A DNA stretch of 39,251 nucleotides from an uncultured Planctomycetaceae bacterium (GCA_903921605.1 CAIXQV010000547.1:1-39251), one strand, 5' to 3'. Counted from the first letter of the stretch, positions 7,829-17,143 are shown. Numbers and translations: made by a program. The notes: generated by a model from the sequence alone, not told the origin.

Positions 7829-8833
7829 ATGGAAATCCTCAACGCATTCAACGAGTTTGAAACAGCCGCCTTGAACGCAATTGCTGTGGCCACGGATTCT
7901 GATTCGCTGGAGAAGGTTCGCATTGAATTCCTCGGTCAGAAGAATGGTCGAGTTAAAGATCTGCAGAAAGTTGTCGGCACTGCGACTCCGGCAGAGAAGC
8001 CAGCCGTTGGCAAGCGGTTCAATGAGGTCCGCACCAACGTTACAGCTCAGCTGGATGCCAAACTGGATCAACTGAAATCACAGGCTCAGAAGGCGGCCTC
8101 TGATTTCGACGTGACGCTGCCAGGTGAACGACCAAAAATCGGCCAACTACATCCGATCACTCGCGTCATCACGGAGTTCAGGGAACTCATGGGACGCTTT
8201 GGTTTCACGGTCGTTGATGGACCAGAGATTGAAGATGAACGTCACAACTTTGAGGCTCTCAACATCCCGGAAGACCATCCAGCCCGCGATCCGCTCGACA
8301 ATTTCTACGTTGCTTGTGCGTCGGTAGCGGCTGGCGGCCCAGTACTTCTGCGCAGTCAGACCTCGACGGTACAGATCCGCACGATGGAGACGACAAAGCC
8401 GCCGATTCGAATTGTTTCACTGGGCCGCGTTTATCGACCGGACACGATTGACGCTACGCACTCTTGCATGTTCCACCAGATGGAAGGCCTGATGGTTGAC
8501 CGTCATGTCACGATGGCACAGCTAAAAACGGTGCTCAGCTTGTTTGCTCGCAGCTTTCTCGGCCCTGATGTCGAGATTCGCTTCAGGCCTTCATTCTTCC
8601 CATTCACAGAGCCATCCGTGGAAGTGGATATGAAATGGGGCAACAGCTGGATGGAAATCGGTGGAGCCGGAATGGTGGATCCAAACGTCTTCGCCTCGGT
8701 GGGATATGATCCGGAAGAATACACCGGGTTTGCCTTTGGACTTGGGATCGAACGTTTCTGCATGAAACATTACGGTGTCGACGACATCCGACGATTCTAT
8801 GAGAATGACATGCGATTTCTGTCGCAGTTCTAA
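7829..8833 (+). CDS. pheS: Phenylalanine--tRNA ligase alpha subunit
   Basis: A 334-aa class II aminoacyl-tRNA synthetase subunit that charges tRNA-Phe together with PheT. An N-terminal coiled-coil arm (residues 1-95, including [18 protein letters not shown]) precedes the catalytic core: [34 protein letters not shown], the [10 protein letters not shown] strand, motif 2 ([17 protein letters not shown]) with [10 protein letters not shown], and motif 3 [13 protein letters not shown] near the C-terminus. Length is normal. The ATG at 7829 has only a weak upstream purine stretch; an in-frame GTG at 7787 would add 14 residues. pheT, the usual partner directly downstream, is absent: only 4 bp after the stop the convergent ABC permease ends, so the beta subunit must be encoded elsewhere. 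Confidence 0.96.
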   Translation: MEILNAFNEFETAALNAIAVATDSDSLEKVRIEFLGQKNGRVKDLQKVVGTATPAEKPAVGKRFNEVRTNVTAQLDAKLDQLKSQAQKAASDFDVTLPGERPKIGQLHPITRVITEFRELMGRFGFTVVDGPEIEDERHNFEALNIPEDHPARDPLDNFYVACASVAAGGPVLLRSQTSTVQIRTMETTKPPIRIVSLGRVYRPDTIDATHSCMFHQMEGLMVDRHVTMAQLKTVLSLFARSFLGPDVEIRFRPSFFPFTEPSVEVDMKWGNSWMEIGGAGMVDPNVFASVGYDPEEYTGFAFGLGIERFCMKHYGVDDIRRFYENDMRFLSQF

Positions 8834-8837
8834 GTAT

Positions 8838-9896
8838 TCATTCCCATCGGAAGATACGTATCGCGACGGCAAATGTCACAACGCCCCAGACTGAGATCAC
8901 AGTAATCTCTGGAAAAATCGCGATGGTGCTGGCTCCCTCCTGCATCACCTGACGCAGCGCGGAGATCAGTGGTGTGAGGGGCAGCAAACCGATAACGGGC
9001 TGCACGAATTCCGGAAACCGCTTCGCTGAGAAGAAGATCCCCGAGCCAATCCACATCGGCACCATCGCCAGATTCATTAATCCCGAGACGGCTTCCAGCG
9101 TCTTGGCTCGGCTGGCAATCAACAGCCCGATCCCGGCAAACTCAAATGCTCCCAAGACGATCAGTAACATGACGTTGAGATAACTACCGTGATTAGTCAC
9201 GCCGAAGAAAAATCGTGAGACCAGCAGGACCACGATGATCTCAGGAATCATAAAGATCATACGGCTGAACATCATAGCGGCGACAAAGTGAGGCTTCTTC
9301 ATGGGAGTTCCCATGAACCGTTTCAGCACCTGACGAATTCGCATATCAACGATGGCATAGCCAACACCCCAGACGCCGCCGCCCATCAGCCCCATGCCAA
9401 TCAAGCCTGGCACAAGGAAATCAATGTAGCGACTTCCGGGCTCGGCGATCGCGACATCCGTCGTTTTCAAAGGATCCTGTCGGCCCGCAGCGCGTTGTAA
9501 GACATCGTTGACAACGTCACGAGCATGAACGCTGCCGGGACGAGTGGGATCGAAAGAGAAACGATAACCCGCTGCAGAGTTATGATTTACTGCTACAACA
9601 ATCAGTTCGCTCTGCCCGGCACGAAGCTGCTGCCGACAATGCAGCTCGGTTCCGCGGGAGACAATCAGCGACTTGCTGCCGCGCAGTGTCTCGGCCAGTA
9701 ACTGTGCTCCTTCGCCGTCCTGCACAACAATCGAAATGGCTTCCATTGGCTCGCTGCGGAAGGCAAGTCCCAGCGCGATCATCATGACCAAGGGAAAAAC
9801 ATAGGACCAAAAGACGGCTTCCGGCTGTCGGATAAACTCCCGAAACCGAGCCAGAAACAACTGGGTGACGGGATGCATCTTCCAGGATGGACTCAT
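8838..9896 (-). CDS. ABC-2 type transporter permease
   Basis: A 352-aa membrane protein of the ABC-2 permease family (drug/polysaccharide/antibiotic export type). One membrane segment lies near the N-terminus (FWSYVFPLVMMIALGLAF, about residues 29-46), followed by a large extracytoplasmic domain of about 130 residues and then at least five membrane segments, with the typical GLIGMGLMGGGVWGVGYAIVD stretch. It overlaps the ATPase gene by 4 bp (ATGA), so the two are translationally coupled and form one exporter. The cargo is unknown. The start ATG at 9896 is fixed by the overlap. Its stop lies 4 bp from the pheS stop on the other strand. Confidence 0.9.
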   Translation of the reverse strand: MSPSWKMHPVTQLFLARFREFIRQPEAVFWSYVFPLVMMIALGLAFRSEPMEAISIVVQDGEGAQLLAETLRGSKSLIVSRGTELHCRQQLRAGQSELIVVAVNHNSAAGYRFSFDPTRPGSVHARDVVNDVLQRAAGRQDPLKTTDVAIAEPGSRYIDFLVPGLIGMGLMGGGVWGVGYAIVDMRIRQVLKRFMGTPMKKPHFVAAMMFSRMIFMIPEIIVVLLVSRFFFGVTNHGSYLNVMLLIVLGAFEFAGIGLLIASRAKTLEAVSGLMNLAMVPMWIGSGIFFSAKRFPEFVQPVIGLLPLTPLISALRQVMQEGASTIAIFPEITVISVWGVVTFAVAIRIFRWE

Positions 9897-10852
9897 CGAA
9901 CGGCTCCCGAGTTTTCGTCCGTCAGACGATGACCAGCGTGATGCACAAAAACGTCCTCCAGAGTTGCTTGTCTTGTCGTCAACGACGTCAGCCTCAGGGA
10001 TCTCTCGTTAATCAATGCCAGCAGAGCAGGAATCGCGATATGAGGCTCGCGAACCGAAAGACATCGATGCTCACTTTCGATACGAACAGAAATGACACCC
10101 GGCAGACTGATTCCAAAATCGTCCTGCAAATCCGCAGCGGATTCGCCACTGACTGTGAATACTACGACGTGTTCGGCTCCCAGATCAGAGATGAGTTTCT
10201 GTGGCGTATCGATGGCCAGGATTCGACCTCGATCAAAAATCGCCACCTTGTCGCAGAGCCTTTCTGCTTCATCCATGTAATGAGTCGTCAGCAACACGGT
10301 CCCGCCCGCCTCACGAAATTCCGTGATGATTCGCCAAAGGTCGCGCCGCGACTGTGGATCCAACCCTGTTGTCGGTTCGTCAAGAAACAACAATCGTGGA
10401 TTCCCCACAAGAGCAGTCGCCACTGCAACACGCTGCCTCTGACCTCCGGACAGTGATTTGATGCGAGCGTTTGACTTTTCCTGCAGAGAGACTTTGGCGA
10501 TGGCTTCCTCAGGCTTCATTCCGGAGTGATAAAAGCTGCGAAACAAGGTCAGCGTTTCGAGCACTGTCAGCTTTTCGGAGAGTCGTGTTTCCTGCAAAGA
10601 AATCCCAATTTCCTGACGAATCTCGTCGGCCTGTGTCGCCCAGTTTTTGCCAAGCACAAACGCGTCACCACTCGTCGCCCGAACCAACCCTTCGCAGATT
10701 TCGATCGTTGTGGTTTTTCCAGCCCCGTTCGGTCCCAAGACCCCAAAACAGGTGCCGCGCTCTACCTGCAGATCGACACCCCGCACCGCTTCTACCGGTG
10801 GATTCCCTGGCCAAGTCTTCGTAAGCTGCCGACATTCAATTGCTAAAGACAT
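9893..10852 (-). CDS. ABC transporter ATP-binding protein (ABC-2 exporter)
   Basis: A 319-aa ATPase driving the permease encoded directly downstream. Walker A GPNGAGKTTT is at residues 40-49, the Q-loop glutamine in SLQETR at about 87, the signature LSGGQRQR at 134-141, Walker B LLFLDEP at 154-160 and the H-loop histidine in TTHYMDEAE at about 191. The order and the C-terminal extension of about 90 residues (ending TRQATLEDVFVHHAGH) match the CcmA/DrrA-like branch. A cytoplasmic protein, first gene of a two-gene operon. The 95-bp gap to the divergent DinB-like gene should hold both promoters. Confidence 0.95.
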   Translation of the reverse strand: MSLAIECRQLTKTWPGNPPVEAVRGVDLQVERGTCFGVLGPNGAGKTTTIEICEGLVRATSGDAFVLGKNWATQADEIRQEIGISLQETRLSEKLTVLETLTLFRSFYHSGMKPEEAIAKVSLQEKSNARIKSLSGGQRQRVAVATALVGNPRLLFLDEPTTGLDPQSRRDLWRIITEFREAGGTVLLTTHYMDEAERLCDKVAIFDRGRILAIDTPQKLISDLGAEHVVVFTVSGESAADLQDDFGISLPGVISVRIESEHRCLSVREPHIAIPALLALINERSLRLTSLTTRQATLEDVFVHHAGHRLTDENSGAVR

Positions 10853-10947
10853 ACACGGCCGTCCAACTGATAACCAATCTGCAAATTCAACCGCAGCATT
10901 TGAGGCGGATCAGAGGCTTGAGTCAATTCATGGGAGAGAGGTCTGCA

Positions 10948-11436
10948 ATGTTTGAGCTGGAGATTACCCTTAATGAATTTAATCGCGCCTATCTCGAGAG
11001 TCTGTTGGCCTCTTTGACCGATGAGCAGTTGGATGAGCAACCCGCTCCCGGCTTGCATTCGGCCAGATGGATTCTGGCCCACCTCGCTGTTGTCGTGGAT
11101 TACGGATTTCAGCAACTGGAAATGCCGTTCATTTGCCCAAAGGCATGGCATGCCGCATATGGTCCGGGGACTGAGCCGGGTACGGATGCCAGAGTCCAGC
11201 CATCCCGAGCGGAGCTCATGTCTGTTATCAACAACGGGTATTCTCTGCTTTGCGAGTCACTGAAAAACGCCTCCAAAGAGACTCTCAGTGCGGCTCACGA
11301 AGTCGACCTGCTGAAACACACAGTCTTGAAGACGAAAGGTCAGTTAACCGCACATATCCTTTCAAGCCATTTCTCAACTCACCTTGGGCAGCTTTCCACA
11401 TTGCGTAGACTCATGGGCTTTGATCCTCTGTTTTGA
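10948..11436 (+). CDS. DinB-like four-helix protein
   Basis: A 162-aa protein of the DinB / YfiT-like superfamily, four-helix bundles that usually bind a divalent metal with three histidines and include thiol transferases. Suggestive residues are the His in WILAHLAVV (about residue 47) and the HxxxH of SSHFSTHLGQL near residues 142-146, the usual third-helix pair followed by Gln. The substrate cannot be inferred. ATG at 10948 follows GAGAGG at 6 bp; upstream in-frame ATGs at 10840 and 10930 give extensions without family resemblance, and the first overlaps the divergent ABC gene. Confidence 0.75.
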   Translation: MFELEITLNEFNRAYLESLLASLTDEQLDEQPAPGLHSARWILAHLAVVVDYGFQQLEMPFICPKAWHAAYGPGTEPGTDARVQPSRAELMSVINNGYSLLCESLKNASKETLSAAHEVDLLKHTVLKTKGQLTAHILSSHFSTHLGQLSTLRRLMGFDPLF

Positions 11437-11558
11437 CTCTGAATCCCTCCACGATTACTCAACGTGGCTGCATCCACGACTCGTTCGTAGCCACGCTGAA
11501 CTGCCCTCGCGATCAGAACGTTGCACCCGGCTATATCCGTCTTTTCGAAACACAACTG

Positions 11559-12857
11559 ATGTTCAATTCTCCCATTGCACCGAATACGATTACTCTTGTC
11601 GCTGCATTCCTGAGCATTCACGCGGCAATGGCATCGGCCGATGAACTCAAATCTCAGCCCTTTCCGCAGGCCACCGGAAAGAAGGGACTGCAGGTGCAAA
11701 TGGTTGACGACGCAATTGCACTGGGAATTCATCATGCTGGTATCAACATCAATCTGACCGCGTTGCTTCAACTGCAACACCGCGATAACACGATCCGATT
11801 TCGGCATAAAGACCGGGAGTGGCTGATCAACGGTGATTATGCGAAAAGTCTAGACCGACAAATTCAGCCGCTAAGCGAAGCAAAGATCATCGTCTACGCT
11901 ATCCTGCTGGCCTATCCTTCTCGCGATCCTGCCCGTGATGCCATCATGCTGCATCCGAAGGCCAGTGGCGAGTTCACGATCGCCGGCTTCAACACAGCCA
12001 GCGAAGAAGGTCTTCACGCTTATCGAGCGATCATCGCATTTCTTGCAGAACGTTACAGCGGACATCATCCGGAAGCAGGACGCGTCTGGGGCTGGATCGT
12101 TGGAAACGAAGTGAACTCACAAAAAATCTGGTACAACCTTGGCCAGATGCCAATGGTCGAGGCCGCGTCGGAGTATGAAAAAGCCGTGCGAGCCACTCAC
12201 GATTCGGTCCGCGAGTATTCCGATCACGGTCGCTGCTATTTGTCGTTCGATCATTTCTGGACAGCGCGAATGCCGGGCGTTTCTGACCAGGAGTCATACC
12301 CTACACTAGACTTCCTGAATGAGTTTGCTCGTGTGGCTCGGCAACGAGGCGACTTCGAATGGCATGTTGCTCATCATCCCTATCCGGATGATTTGGGCAA
12401 TCCACGCACATGGCTCGACAAGCTGGCAACGCGTACGCCTGACTCGCCGCATATCACGTTTAAAAATCTTGAAGTGCTTTGCGAATCATTGCAAAGCCCG
12501 GAATTACTTTGGCAGGAGAAGCCTCGTCGCATCATTCTCAGCGAACAGGGATTGCATTGCCTTCAAACCGAGGACGGGGAAACTCTGCAAGCGGCGGGTT
12601 TCGCATACGTCTGGGAGAAAGTCGCTCGCCAGCCCGGCATTGACGCCCTCATCTGGCATCGACATGTTGATCACGCTCACGAAGGCGGCCTGCGACTGGG
12701 ACTGTGGACGAACAAACCGGGAACAATTTCTGAACCAGATCACCCACGACATCTGTACGAACTATTCCGCAAAGCCGACACACCAGCATGGCCCGAGGCG
12801 GCCGCGTTTGCACTGCCTATCGTTGGCCTGAAGCAGTGGAGTACGATTGACGAATAA
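11559..12857 (+). CDS. DUF5722-type secreted glycoside-hydrolase-like protein
   Basis: A 432-aa exported protein that looks like DUF5722, a TIM-barrel family resembling clan-A glycoside hydrolases. Supporting residues are GWIVGNEVNSQKIW (Asn-Glu as in clan-A acid/base sites) and IILSEQGLH (a strand-end Glu as in the nucleophile position), with HVAHHPYPDDLGNPRTW between them. A signal peptide follows the ATG at 11559 (hydrophobic TITLVAAFLSIHAAMASADE); the open frame extends 126 bp upstream without signal character. No clear ribosome binding site precedes 11559, so the start is moderately certain. Substrate unknown; planctomycetes carry many such genes for marine polysaccharides. It follows the DinB-like gene by 122 bp. 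Confidence 0.75.
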   Translation: MFNSPIAPNTITLVAAFLSIHAAMASADELKSQPFPQATGKKGLQVQMVDDAIALGIHHAGININLTALLQLQHRDNTIRFRHKDREWLINGDYAKSLDRQIQPLSEAKIIVYAILLAYPSRDPARDAIMLHPKASGEFTIAGFNTASEEGLHAYRAIIAFLAERYSGHHPEAGRVWGWIVGNEVNSQKIWYNLGQMPMVEAASEYEKAVRATHDSVREYSDHGRCYLSFDHFWTARMPGVSDQESYPTLDFLNEFARVARQRGDFEWHVAHHPYPDDLGNPRTWLDKLATRTPDSPHITFKNLEVLCESLQSPELLWQEKPRRIILSEQGLHCLQTEDGETLQAAGFAYVWEKVARQPGIDALIWHRHVDHAHEGGLRLGLWTNKPGTISEPDHPRHLYELFRKADTPAWPEAAAFALPIVGLKQWSTIDE

Positions 12858-13005
12858 TCAATGCGGCGGCGTGATGATTGACTGAAAGCAAAATCGCCAA
12901 GGCAACTACGTTTGATGTTTGGAATCTAAACTTGCTAATAAATGATGACAGGCCACGGGATCCCATTCAAAAGGTTGACAGTTAATTAAACGCTGACTGA
13001 ATGTC

Positions 13006-13021
13006 GATCTGAGGACAGATC
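13006..13021. terminator. Small hairpin between convergent genes
   Basis: GATCTG-AGGA-CAGATC forms a 6-bp stem between the DUF5722 stop (12857) and the PhoD-like stop (13025). No T-run follows on either strand, so this is at best a weak terminator. Confidence 0.3.
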
Positions 13022-13024
13022 AGC

Positions 13025-14095
13025 CTACCTGAACTGCAGCTCATTCAGTTTCACCGACTTTCGCACTCGAGCCCGGCCGGTCATGTCGTGGATGCGGAAG
13101 GTGATGGAAGGGTTGCCGGACCAATCAATGTCGAGCATTCCAAAGTGGAAGTCCGAGCAGGCGACACCAACGCGATTGCGGTTAGGTTCGACGTTGTCCC
13201 AGTCTCGATTGAGACCGCTCGCGGTGAGATCGTAAATGGGATAGCAATCCTTCGGTCGCAGCACGGACAGTTCGCCCCAGTGGACATCGCCGCTGATGAA
13301 GACGACGCCGTTGGCTTTGGTCGACTTGATCAAATCGACCATCTTCAGGAGTTCGCGAGGAAAGTTGGTCCATGATTCCCAGCCGTTGTACTCGTGCGAG
13401 AACTGAATGCTGCTGCCAATGATGCGAAGATCGGCGGGTTCCTTCAAACGCTCTTCCAGCCACTTCCACTGGACGTTACCGAGAATCGTCTTTGTGGGGT
13501 CCGGATCGGGTACGTAGTCGTTCTTCCATGATGTCAGCGGAAGCTCCAAGGGCAGATCACGAAACGTGCGAGTATCGAGCAGAATGATTTGCAGCGTCTT
13601 ACCAGCCGTCTTGTCTTCAAATCGATAGCTCGTGTAGATGCCATCTCGTTCACGACGCGGGCTCGGATTCGGTTCATTCCAGAACTTCAGGAAGATGTCC
13701 TTCGATTCCTTTCGAAACGGATAATCCTTGCCCGCGTCGTTGGCTCCGTAATCGTGATCATCCCATGTGGCGATTGTGGGAACGTTGGCTCGCAGAGCAG
13801 CAAAATCTTTCTTAGCGCCCAACTTCGCGTACTTCGCTTCGAGCAACGCCATGTCGTTGGTATCGCCGTAGATGTTGTCGCCGAGATAGATGAACAACTC
13901 GGGTTCCCATTCCAACACCGTCCGCAGAATCGGTAGTGGCTCGTCCTGAGTCTGGCAGGATCCAAACGCAATCCGGGAGATCAAGGGATGAACGGTCGGT
14001 TCCGGCGCGGGGGGCGACTTCGCGTCCGGCGTTTGAGCGTGCACGGTCGAGTACGCGATCAGCAGAATAGCTTGCAGCAACAGGATTCTTTTCAT
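13025..14095 (-). CDS. PhoD-like metallophosphoesterase, secreted
   Basis: A 356-aa exported phosphatase/phosphodiesterase of the PhoD-like branch. The signal peptide is MKRILLLQAILLIAYSTVHAQ. The metallophosphatase core is visible: IAFGSCQTQ, then LFIYLGDNIYGD (metal ligands Asp and Asn) at about residues 67-78, TWDDHDYGANDAG at about 110-122, and a C-terminal GDVHWGE. Known relatives release phosphate or cleave phosphodiesters using Fe/Ca or similar metals, a phosphate-scavenging role outside the cytoplasm. The length fits the compact PhoD-like subgroup rather than the larger Bacillus PhoD. The gene is monocistronic, converging on DUF5722 and divergent from the sugar kinase. No Pho-box was recognised upstream. 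Confidence 0.9.
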   Translation of the reverse strand: MKRILLLQAILLIAYSTVHAQTPDAKSPPAPEPTVHPLISRIAFGSCQTQDEPLPILRTVLEWEPELFIYLGDNIYGDTNDMALLEAKYAKLGAKKDFAALRANVPTIATWDDHDYGANDAGKDYPFRKESKDIFLKFWNEPNPSPRRERDGIYTSYRFEDKTAGKTLQIILLDTRTFRDLPLELPLTSWKNDYVPDPDPTKTILGNVQWKWLEERLKEPADLRIIGSSIQFSHEYNGWESWTNFPRELLKMVDLIKSTKANGVVFISGDVHWGELSVLRPKDCYPIYDLTASGLNRDWDNVEPNRNRVGVACSDFHFGMLDIDWSGNPSITFRIHDMTGRARVRKSVKLNELQFR

Positions 14096-14417
14096 CGTGG
14101 CGTTCCGAATTTGTCAACATGGCCATTGGACGCCTGCAGTCTAGGAAACTGTTTCCGCTGCCGGAAATCACCATCCTCACGGCACGAGACGCCAACCGGA
14201 GACAGGTAGGCCTACTGTGGCTCGAATGGGAATGAAACCGCGGGAAAGGAACTTGTTTTGAAATCCGCGGTGGAACCTCTTACGATATGCGGCAAATCCG
14301 GCGAAAAAACGCCCGTCAAGTGGCCTGTTCAAGTCAAACAGGCCCAAAGCCGATAATCTCCCGTCTTTTCATGTAGCCCGCGGCTGTTCGCTGCGGGGGT
14401 CCCAAAGGATTTCTTCA
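14096..14417. other. Divergent gap with two hairpins upstream of the sugar kinase
   Basis: 322 bp between the PhoD-like gene and the kinase. It contains a hairpin GGCCTGTT/AACAGGCC at 14322-14344 and a second, CCCGCGGC/GCTGCGGG at 14377-14397 (one G-U pair), the latter ending 20 bp before the kinase ATG. Both would lie in the kinase leader if transcription starts upstream. No gene is seen. Confidence 0.55.
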
Positions 14418-15491
14418 ATGCTTAACGTTCCTAAGTCTGGTGCTCTGGATTTCGTTTCTCTGGGAGCCCTCGTTCATCGGCTCGATCCAGGCATTATTCC
14501 GTTCCGCAAAGCCAATCAATTGGCGATTCATGTGAGCGGTGGAGAATTCAACTGCGCGGCAAACCTTGCCGACTGTTTCCAGATGAAGACCGGCGTGGCG
14601 TCGGCGATGGTTGACTACCCGATCGGCGACCTGATCAACGAACGGGTCCGTGCAATGGGCGTAAAGCCTTTCTATAAGAAGTTCGCCCATGACGGCGTTC
14701 GAGGGCCAAACATGGCAACCGTGTACAGCGATCAGGGACATGGCGTCCGTGGTCCGGTTGTATTTTACAATCGAAGCAACGAAGCCGCAGGAATGTTGAA
14801 GGCTGGTGACTTCAACTGGAGCGAAATCTTCGCTGGCGGAGTTCGCTGGTTCCACAGTGGTGGAATCTTTGCTGCTCTGTCACCGACAACACCAGAAGTC
14901 ATCATCGAAGGCATGAAGGCCGCCAAGGCCGCCGGAGCTGTGACGTCCTTCGACTTGAACTATCGAGCCAAGCTGTGGCAGATCAGTGGCGGTCTGGATA
15001 AGGCTCAGGAAACTTTGAACCGCATCGTTGAACATGTCGACGTTCTCGTGGGCAATGAAGAAGACCTCCAGAAGGGTCTTGGCCTGAAGGGCCAGGACGT
15101 GGAAGCTCACGGCAAGCTTGATCCAGCAGCCTTCTTCGGCATGATGGAAGAAGTGACGAAGAAACTTCCAAACGTTAAAGCCGTCGCGACCACATTGCGA
15201 GAAGTCCATTCCACCAACCGCCACTCATGGAGCGCGGTTCTGTGGCTGGAAGGCAAGACCTATCAGGCAAAGACGATGGAACTGGACGTCATCGACCGCA
15301 TCGGTGGCGGTGATGGATTCGCGTCAGGCCTGTTCTATGGCCTGCTGAACGGCAAAGATCCTCAGACATCCCTGAACCTCGGTTGGGCTCACGGAGCATT
15401 GCTGACAACCTACCCAGGCGACACAACAATGGCGACGATCAAGGAAGTCGAAGGCGTTGCGTCGGGTGGGTCAGCACGAGTGCAGCGTTAA
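14418..15491 (+). CDS. PfkB-family sugar kinase, probably 2-keto-3-deoxygluconate kinase
   Basis: A 357-aa ribokinase-fold kinase. HVSGGEFNCAANLADCF (about residues 37-53) is the first PfkB signature and DRIGGGDGFASGLFYGLL (about 293-310) the second, holding the anion hole and the catalytic Asp. SFDLNYRAKLW and VDVLVGNEEDL match the KDG-kinase branch, which phosphorylates 2-dehydro-3-deoxygluconate in hexuronate breakdown or the Entner-Doudoroff route; fructokinase or another sugar acid kinase cannot be excluded. The GGGD in place of the common GAGD is also seen in KDG kinases. AAAGGA lies about 8 bp before the ATG at 14418. 6-phosphogluconate dehydrogenase follows on the same strand after 170 bp, suggesting a sugar-acid module. 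It is cytoplasmic. Confidence 0.88.
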   Translation: MLNVPKSGALDFVSLGALVHRLDPGIIPFRKANQLAIHVSGGEFNCAANLADCFQMKTGVASAMVDYPIGDLINERVRAMGVKPFYKKFAHDGVRGPNMATVYSDQGHGVRGPVVFYNRSNEAAGMLKAGDFNWSEIFAGGVRWFHSGGIFAALSPTTPEVIIEGMKAAKAAGAVTSFDLNYRAKLWQISGGLDKAQETLNRIVEHVDVLVGNEEDLQKGLGLKGQDVEAHGKLDPAAFFGMMEEVTKKLPNVKAVATTLREVHSTNRHSWSAVLWLEGKTYQAKTMELDVIDRIGGGDGFASGLFYGLLNGKDPQTSLNLGWAHGALLTTYPGDTTMATIKEVEGVASGGSARVQR

Positions 15492-15494
15492 CGA

Positions 15495-15557
15495 CTCAGG
15501 TTCAGCCTGCCGGTTGGGTTCTATCGCTTCAACGTGACCTTCAACCGGCAGCCTGAG
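15495..15557 (+). terminator. Long hairpin after the sugar kinase
   Basis: CTGCCGGTTG (15507-15516) pairs with CAACCGGCAG (15542-15551), and CTCAGG/CCTGAG extends the outer stem over a bulge. It begins 4 bp past the stop. No T-run follows, so it may stabilise the 3' end or attenuate transcription into gnd rather than terminate it. Confidence 0.55.
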
Positions 15558-15661
15558 CAAAGCTTTGTTCACAATTGAACGATCTCACTGATGAAAAGCG
15601 TCCTTTTGAAATCAAGGGACCTACTGTCAGATTCGCCTTTCACAAACTAAAGACTTAAACA

Positions 15662-17131
15662 ATGTCAAAACATGATATCGGCCTGATCGGCCTCGCGGTT
15701 ATGGGACAGAACCTGGTCATGAACATGGCCAACAAAGGTTTTTCCGTCGGTGTTTACAACCGAACGACGGAGACGACTCATGAGTTCATCAGCGGGCTCG
15801 GCAGCCGTCCTCCGGGAGTTGTTGAAGCAGGAACTCAGGACCGCATCAAGGGCTATGACACGCTGGAAGCCTTCGTCAACAGCCTCGCGTCGCCTCGCCG
15901 AGTCATGATCATGGTCAAGGCCGGTGCTCCGGTTGACGCTGTGATTGACCAGCTCAAGCCGCTGCTTGCCAAGGGCGACATCATCATCGACGGCGGCAAC
16001 GCAGACTATGTCGATACCAATCGTCGCAGTAAGCAACTGGCCGCCGAAGGATTTCGATTTATCGGCACGGGCGTTTCCGGCGGCGAAGAAGGCGCGCTCA
16101 AGGGACCAAGCATCATGCCTGGCGGCCACAAAGAAGCCTGGCCGTTTGTAAAAGACATCTTCCAGAAAATCAGCGCGAAGGTGGGCCCGAACAATGACAT
16201 CCCATGCTGCGACTGGGTTGGCGAAGATGGGGCAGGGCATTATGTGAAGATGGTTCACAACGGCATCGAGTATGGCGATATGCAGCTGATCTGCGAAGCC
16301 TACTACATCTTGAAGTACGGCGTCGGCCTGACGAACGAAGAACTGTACCACGTCTTCAAGGAATGGAACGAAAGCGAACTCGAAAGCTACCTGATCGAGA
16401 TCACTCGCGACATCTTCACCGTGAAGGACAAAGAAACCGGCAAGGACCTTGTCGACCTGATTCTGGACACCGCCGGCCAAAAGGGCACAGGCAAGTGGAT
16501 GAGCCAGCATGCTCTGGATCTCGGCGTGCCAACAACTTTGATCACCGAAGCTGTGTTCGCTCGCTGCCTGTCCGCTCAGAAGGACGCTCGTGTGCGAGCG
16601 GAAGCCGTTCTGACAGGTCCAGACACGAAGTTCACCGGTGACAAGAAGCAGTTCATCGACGATGTGAAGTGGGCCTTGTACGCATCCAAACTGTGCAGTT
16701 ACGCTCAGGGTTACGTTCAGCTTGACGCGGCGGCCAAAGAGTTCGGATGGAAGCTGCACAACGGACCGATCGCCTACCTGTGGCGAGGTGGCTGCATCAT
16801 TCGTTCGGTCTTCCTCGAAGACATCAAGAAGGCGTTCGACAAGAACCCAAGCTTGGAAAATCTGCTGCTGGACGACTTCTTCAAGACCGCCATCAACAAG
16901 GCTCAGCCATCATGGCGACGAGTCGTCGCGACGGCATTCCAGCTCGGCTTGCCAGTCCCCGGCTTCAGCTCAGCTCTGACCTACTACGACGGATACCGTC
17001 GAGGCCGTTTGCCAGCGAACCTGCTGCAGGCTCAGCGAGACTACTTCGGTGCTCACACTTACGAACGCACCGACAAGCCACGCGGTGAGAAGTTCCACAC
17101 CGACTGGATTCGCGAGCGAAAGTTGTCGTAG
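15662..17131 (+). CDS. gnd: 6-phosphogluconate dehydrogenase, decarboxylating
   Basis: A 489-aa enzyme converting 6-phosphogluconate to ribulose 5-phosphate with reduction of NAD(P)+ in the oxidative pentose phosphate pathway. The N-terminal Rossmann domain has GLAVMGQNLVMNMANKG and VYNRT; the substrate site has IIDGGNADYVDTNRR, GVSGGEEGALKGPSIMPGG and the catalytic set KMVHNGIEYGD (Lys196, His199, Asn200, Glu203, Tyr204, matching the sheep Lys183 region). The C-terminus has the family's SALTYYDGYRR motif. Length is that of the long, dimeric form. The ATG at 15662 has only a weak upstream purine run. A strong antisense open frame of 364 codons overlaps it and is a coding shadow. Confidence 0.97.
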   Translation: MSKHDIGLIGLAVMGQNLVMNMANKGFSVGVYNRTTETTHEFISGLGSRPPGVVEAGTQDRIKGYDTLEAFVNSLASPRRVMIMVKAGAPVDAVIDQLKPLLAKGDIIIDGGNADYVDTNRRSKQLAAEGFRFIGTGVSGGEEGALKGPSIMPGGHKEAWPFVKDIFQKISAKVGPNNDIPCCDWVGEDGAGHYVKMVHNGIEYGDMQLICEAYYILKYGVGLTNEELYHVFKEWNESELESYLIEITRDIFTVKDKETGKDLVDLILDTAGQKGTGKWMSQHALDLGVPTTLITEAVFARCLSAQKDARVRAEAVLTGPDTKFTGDKKQFIDDVKWALYASKLCSYAQGYVQLDAAAKEFGWKLHNGPIAYLWRGGCIIRSVFLEDIKKAFDKNPSLENLLLDDFFKTAINKAQPSWRRVVATAFQLGLPVPGFSSALTYYDGYRRGRLPANLLQAQRDYFGAHTYERTDKPRGEKFHTDWIRERKLS

Positions 17132-17143
17132 CATGAATTTGAG

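Noticed and set aside
15665..16759. 364-codon open frame antisense to gnd
   Set aside because: It lies fully inside a clear 6-phosphogluconate dehydrogenase gene and shows no recognisable domain or start signal; it is a codon-bias shadow.
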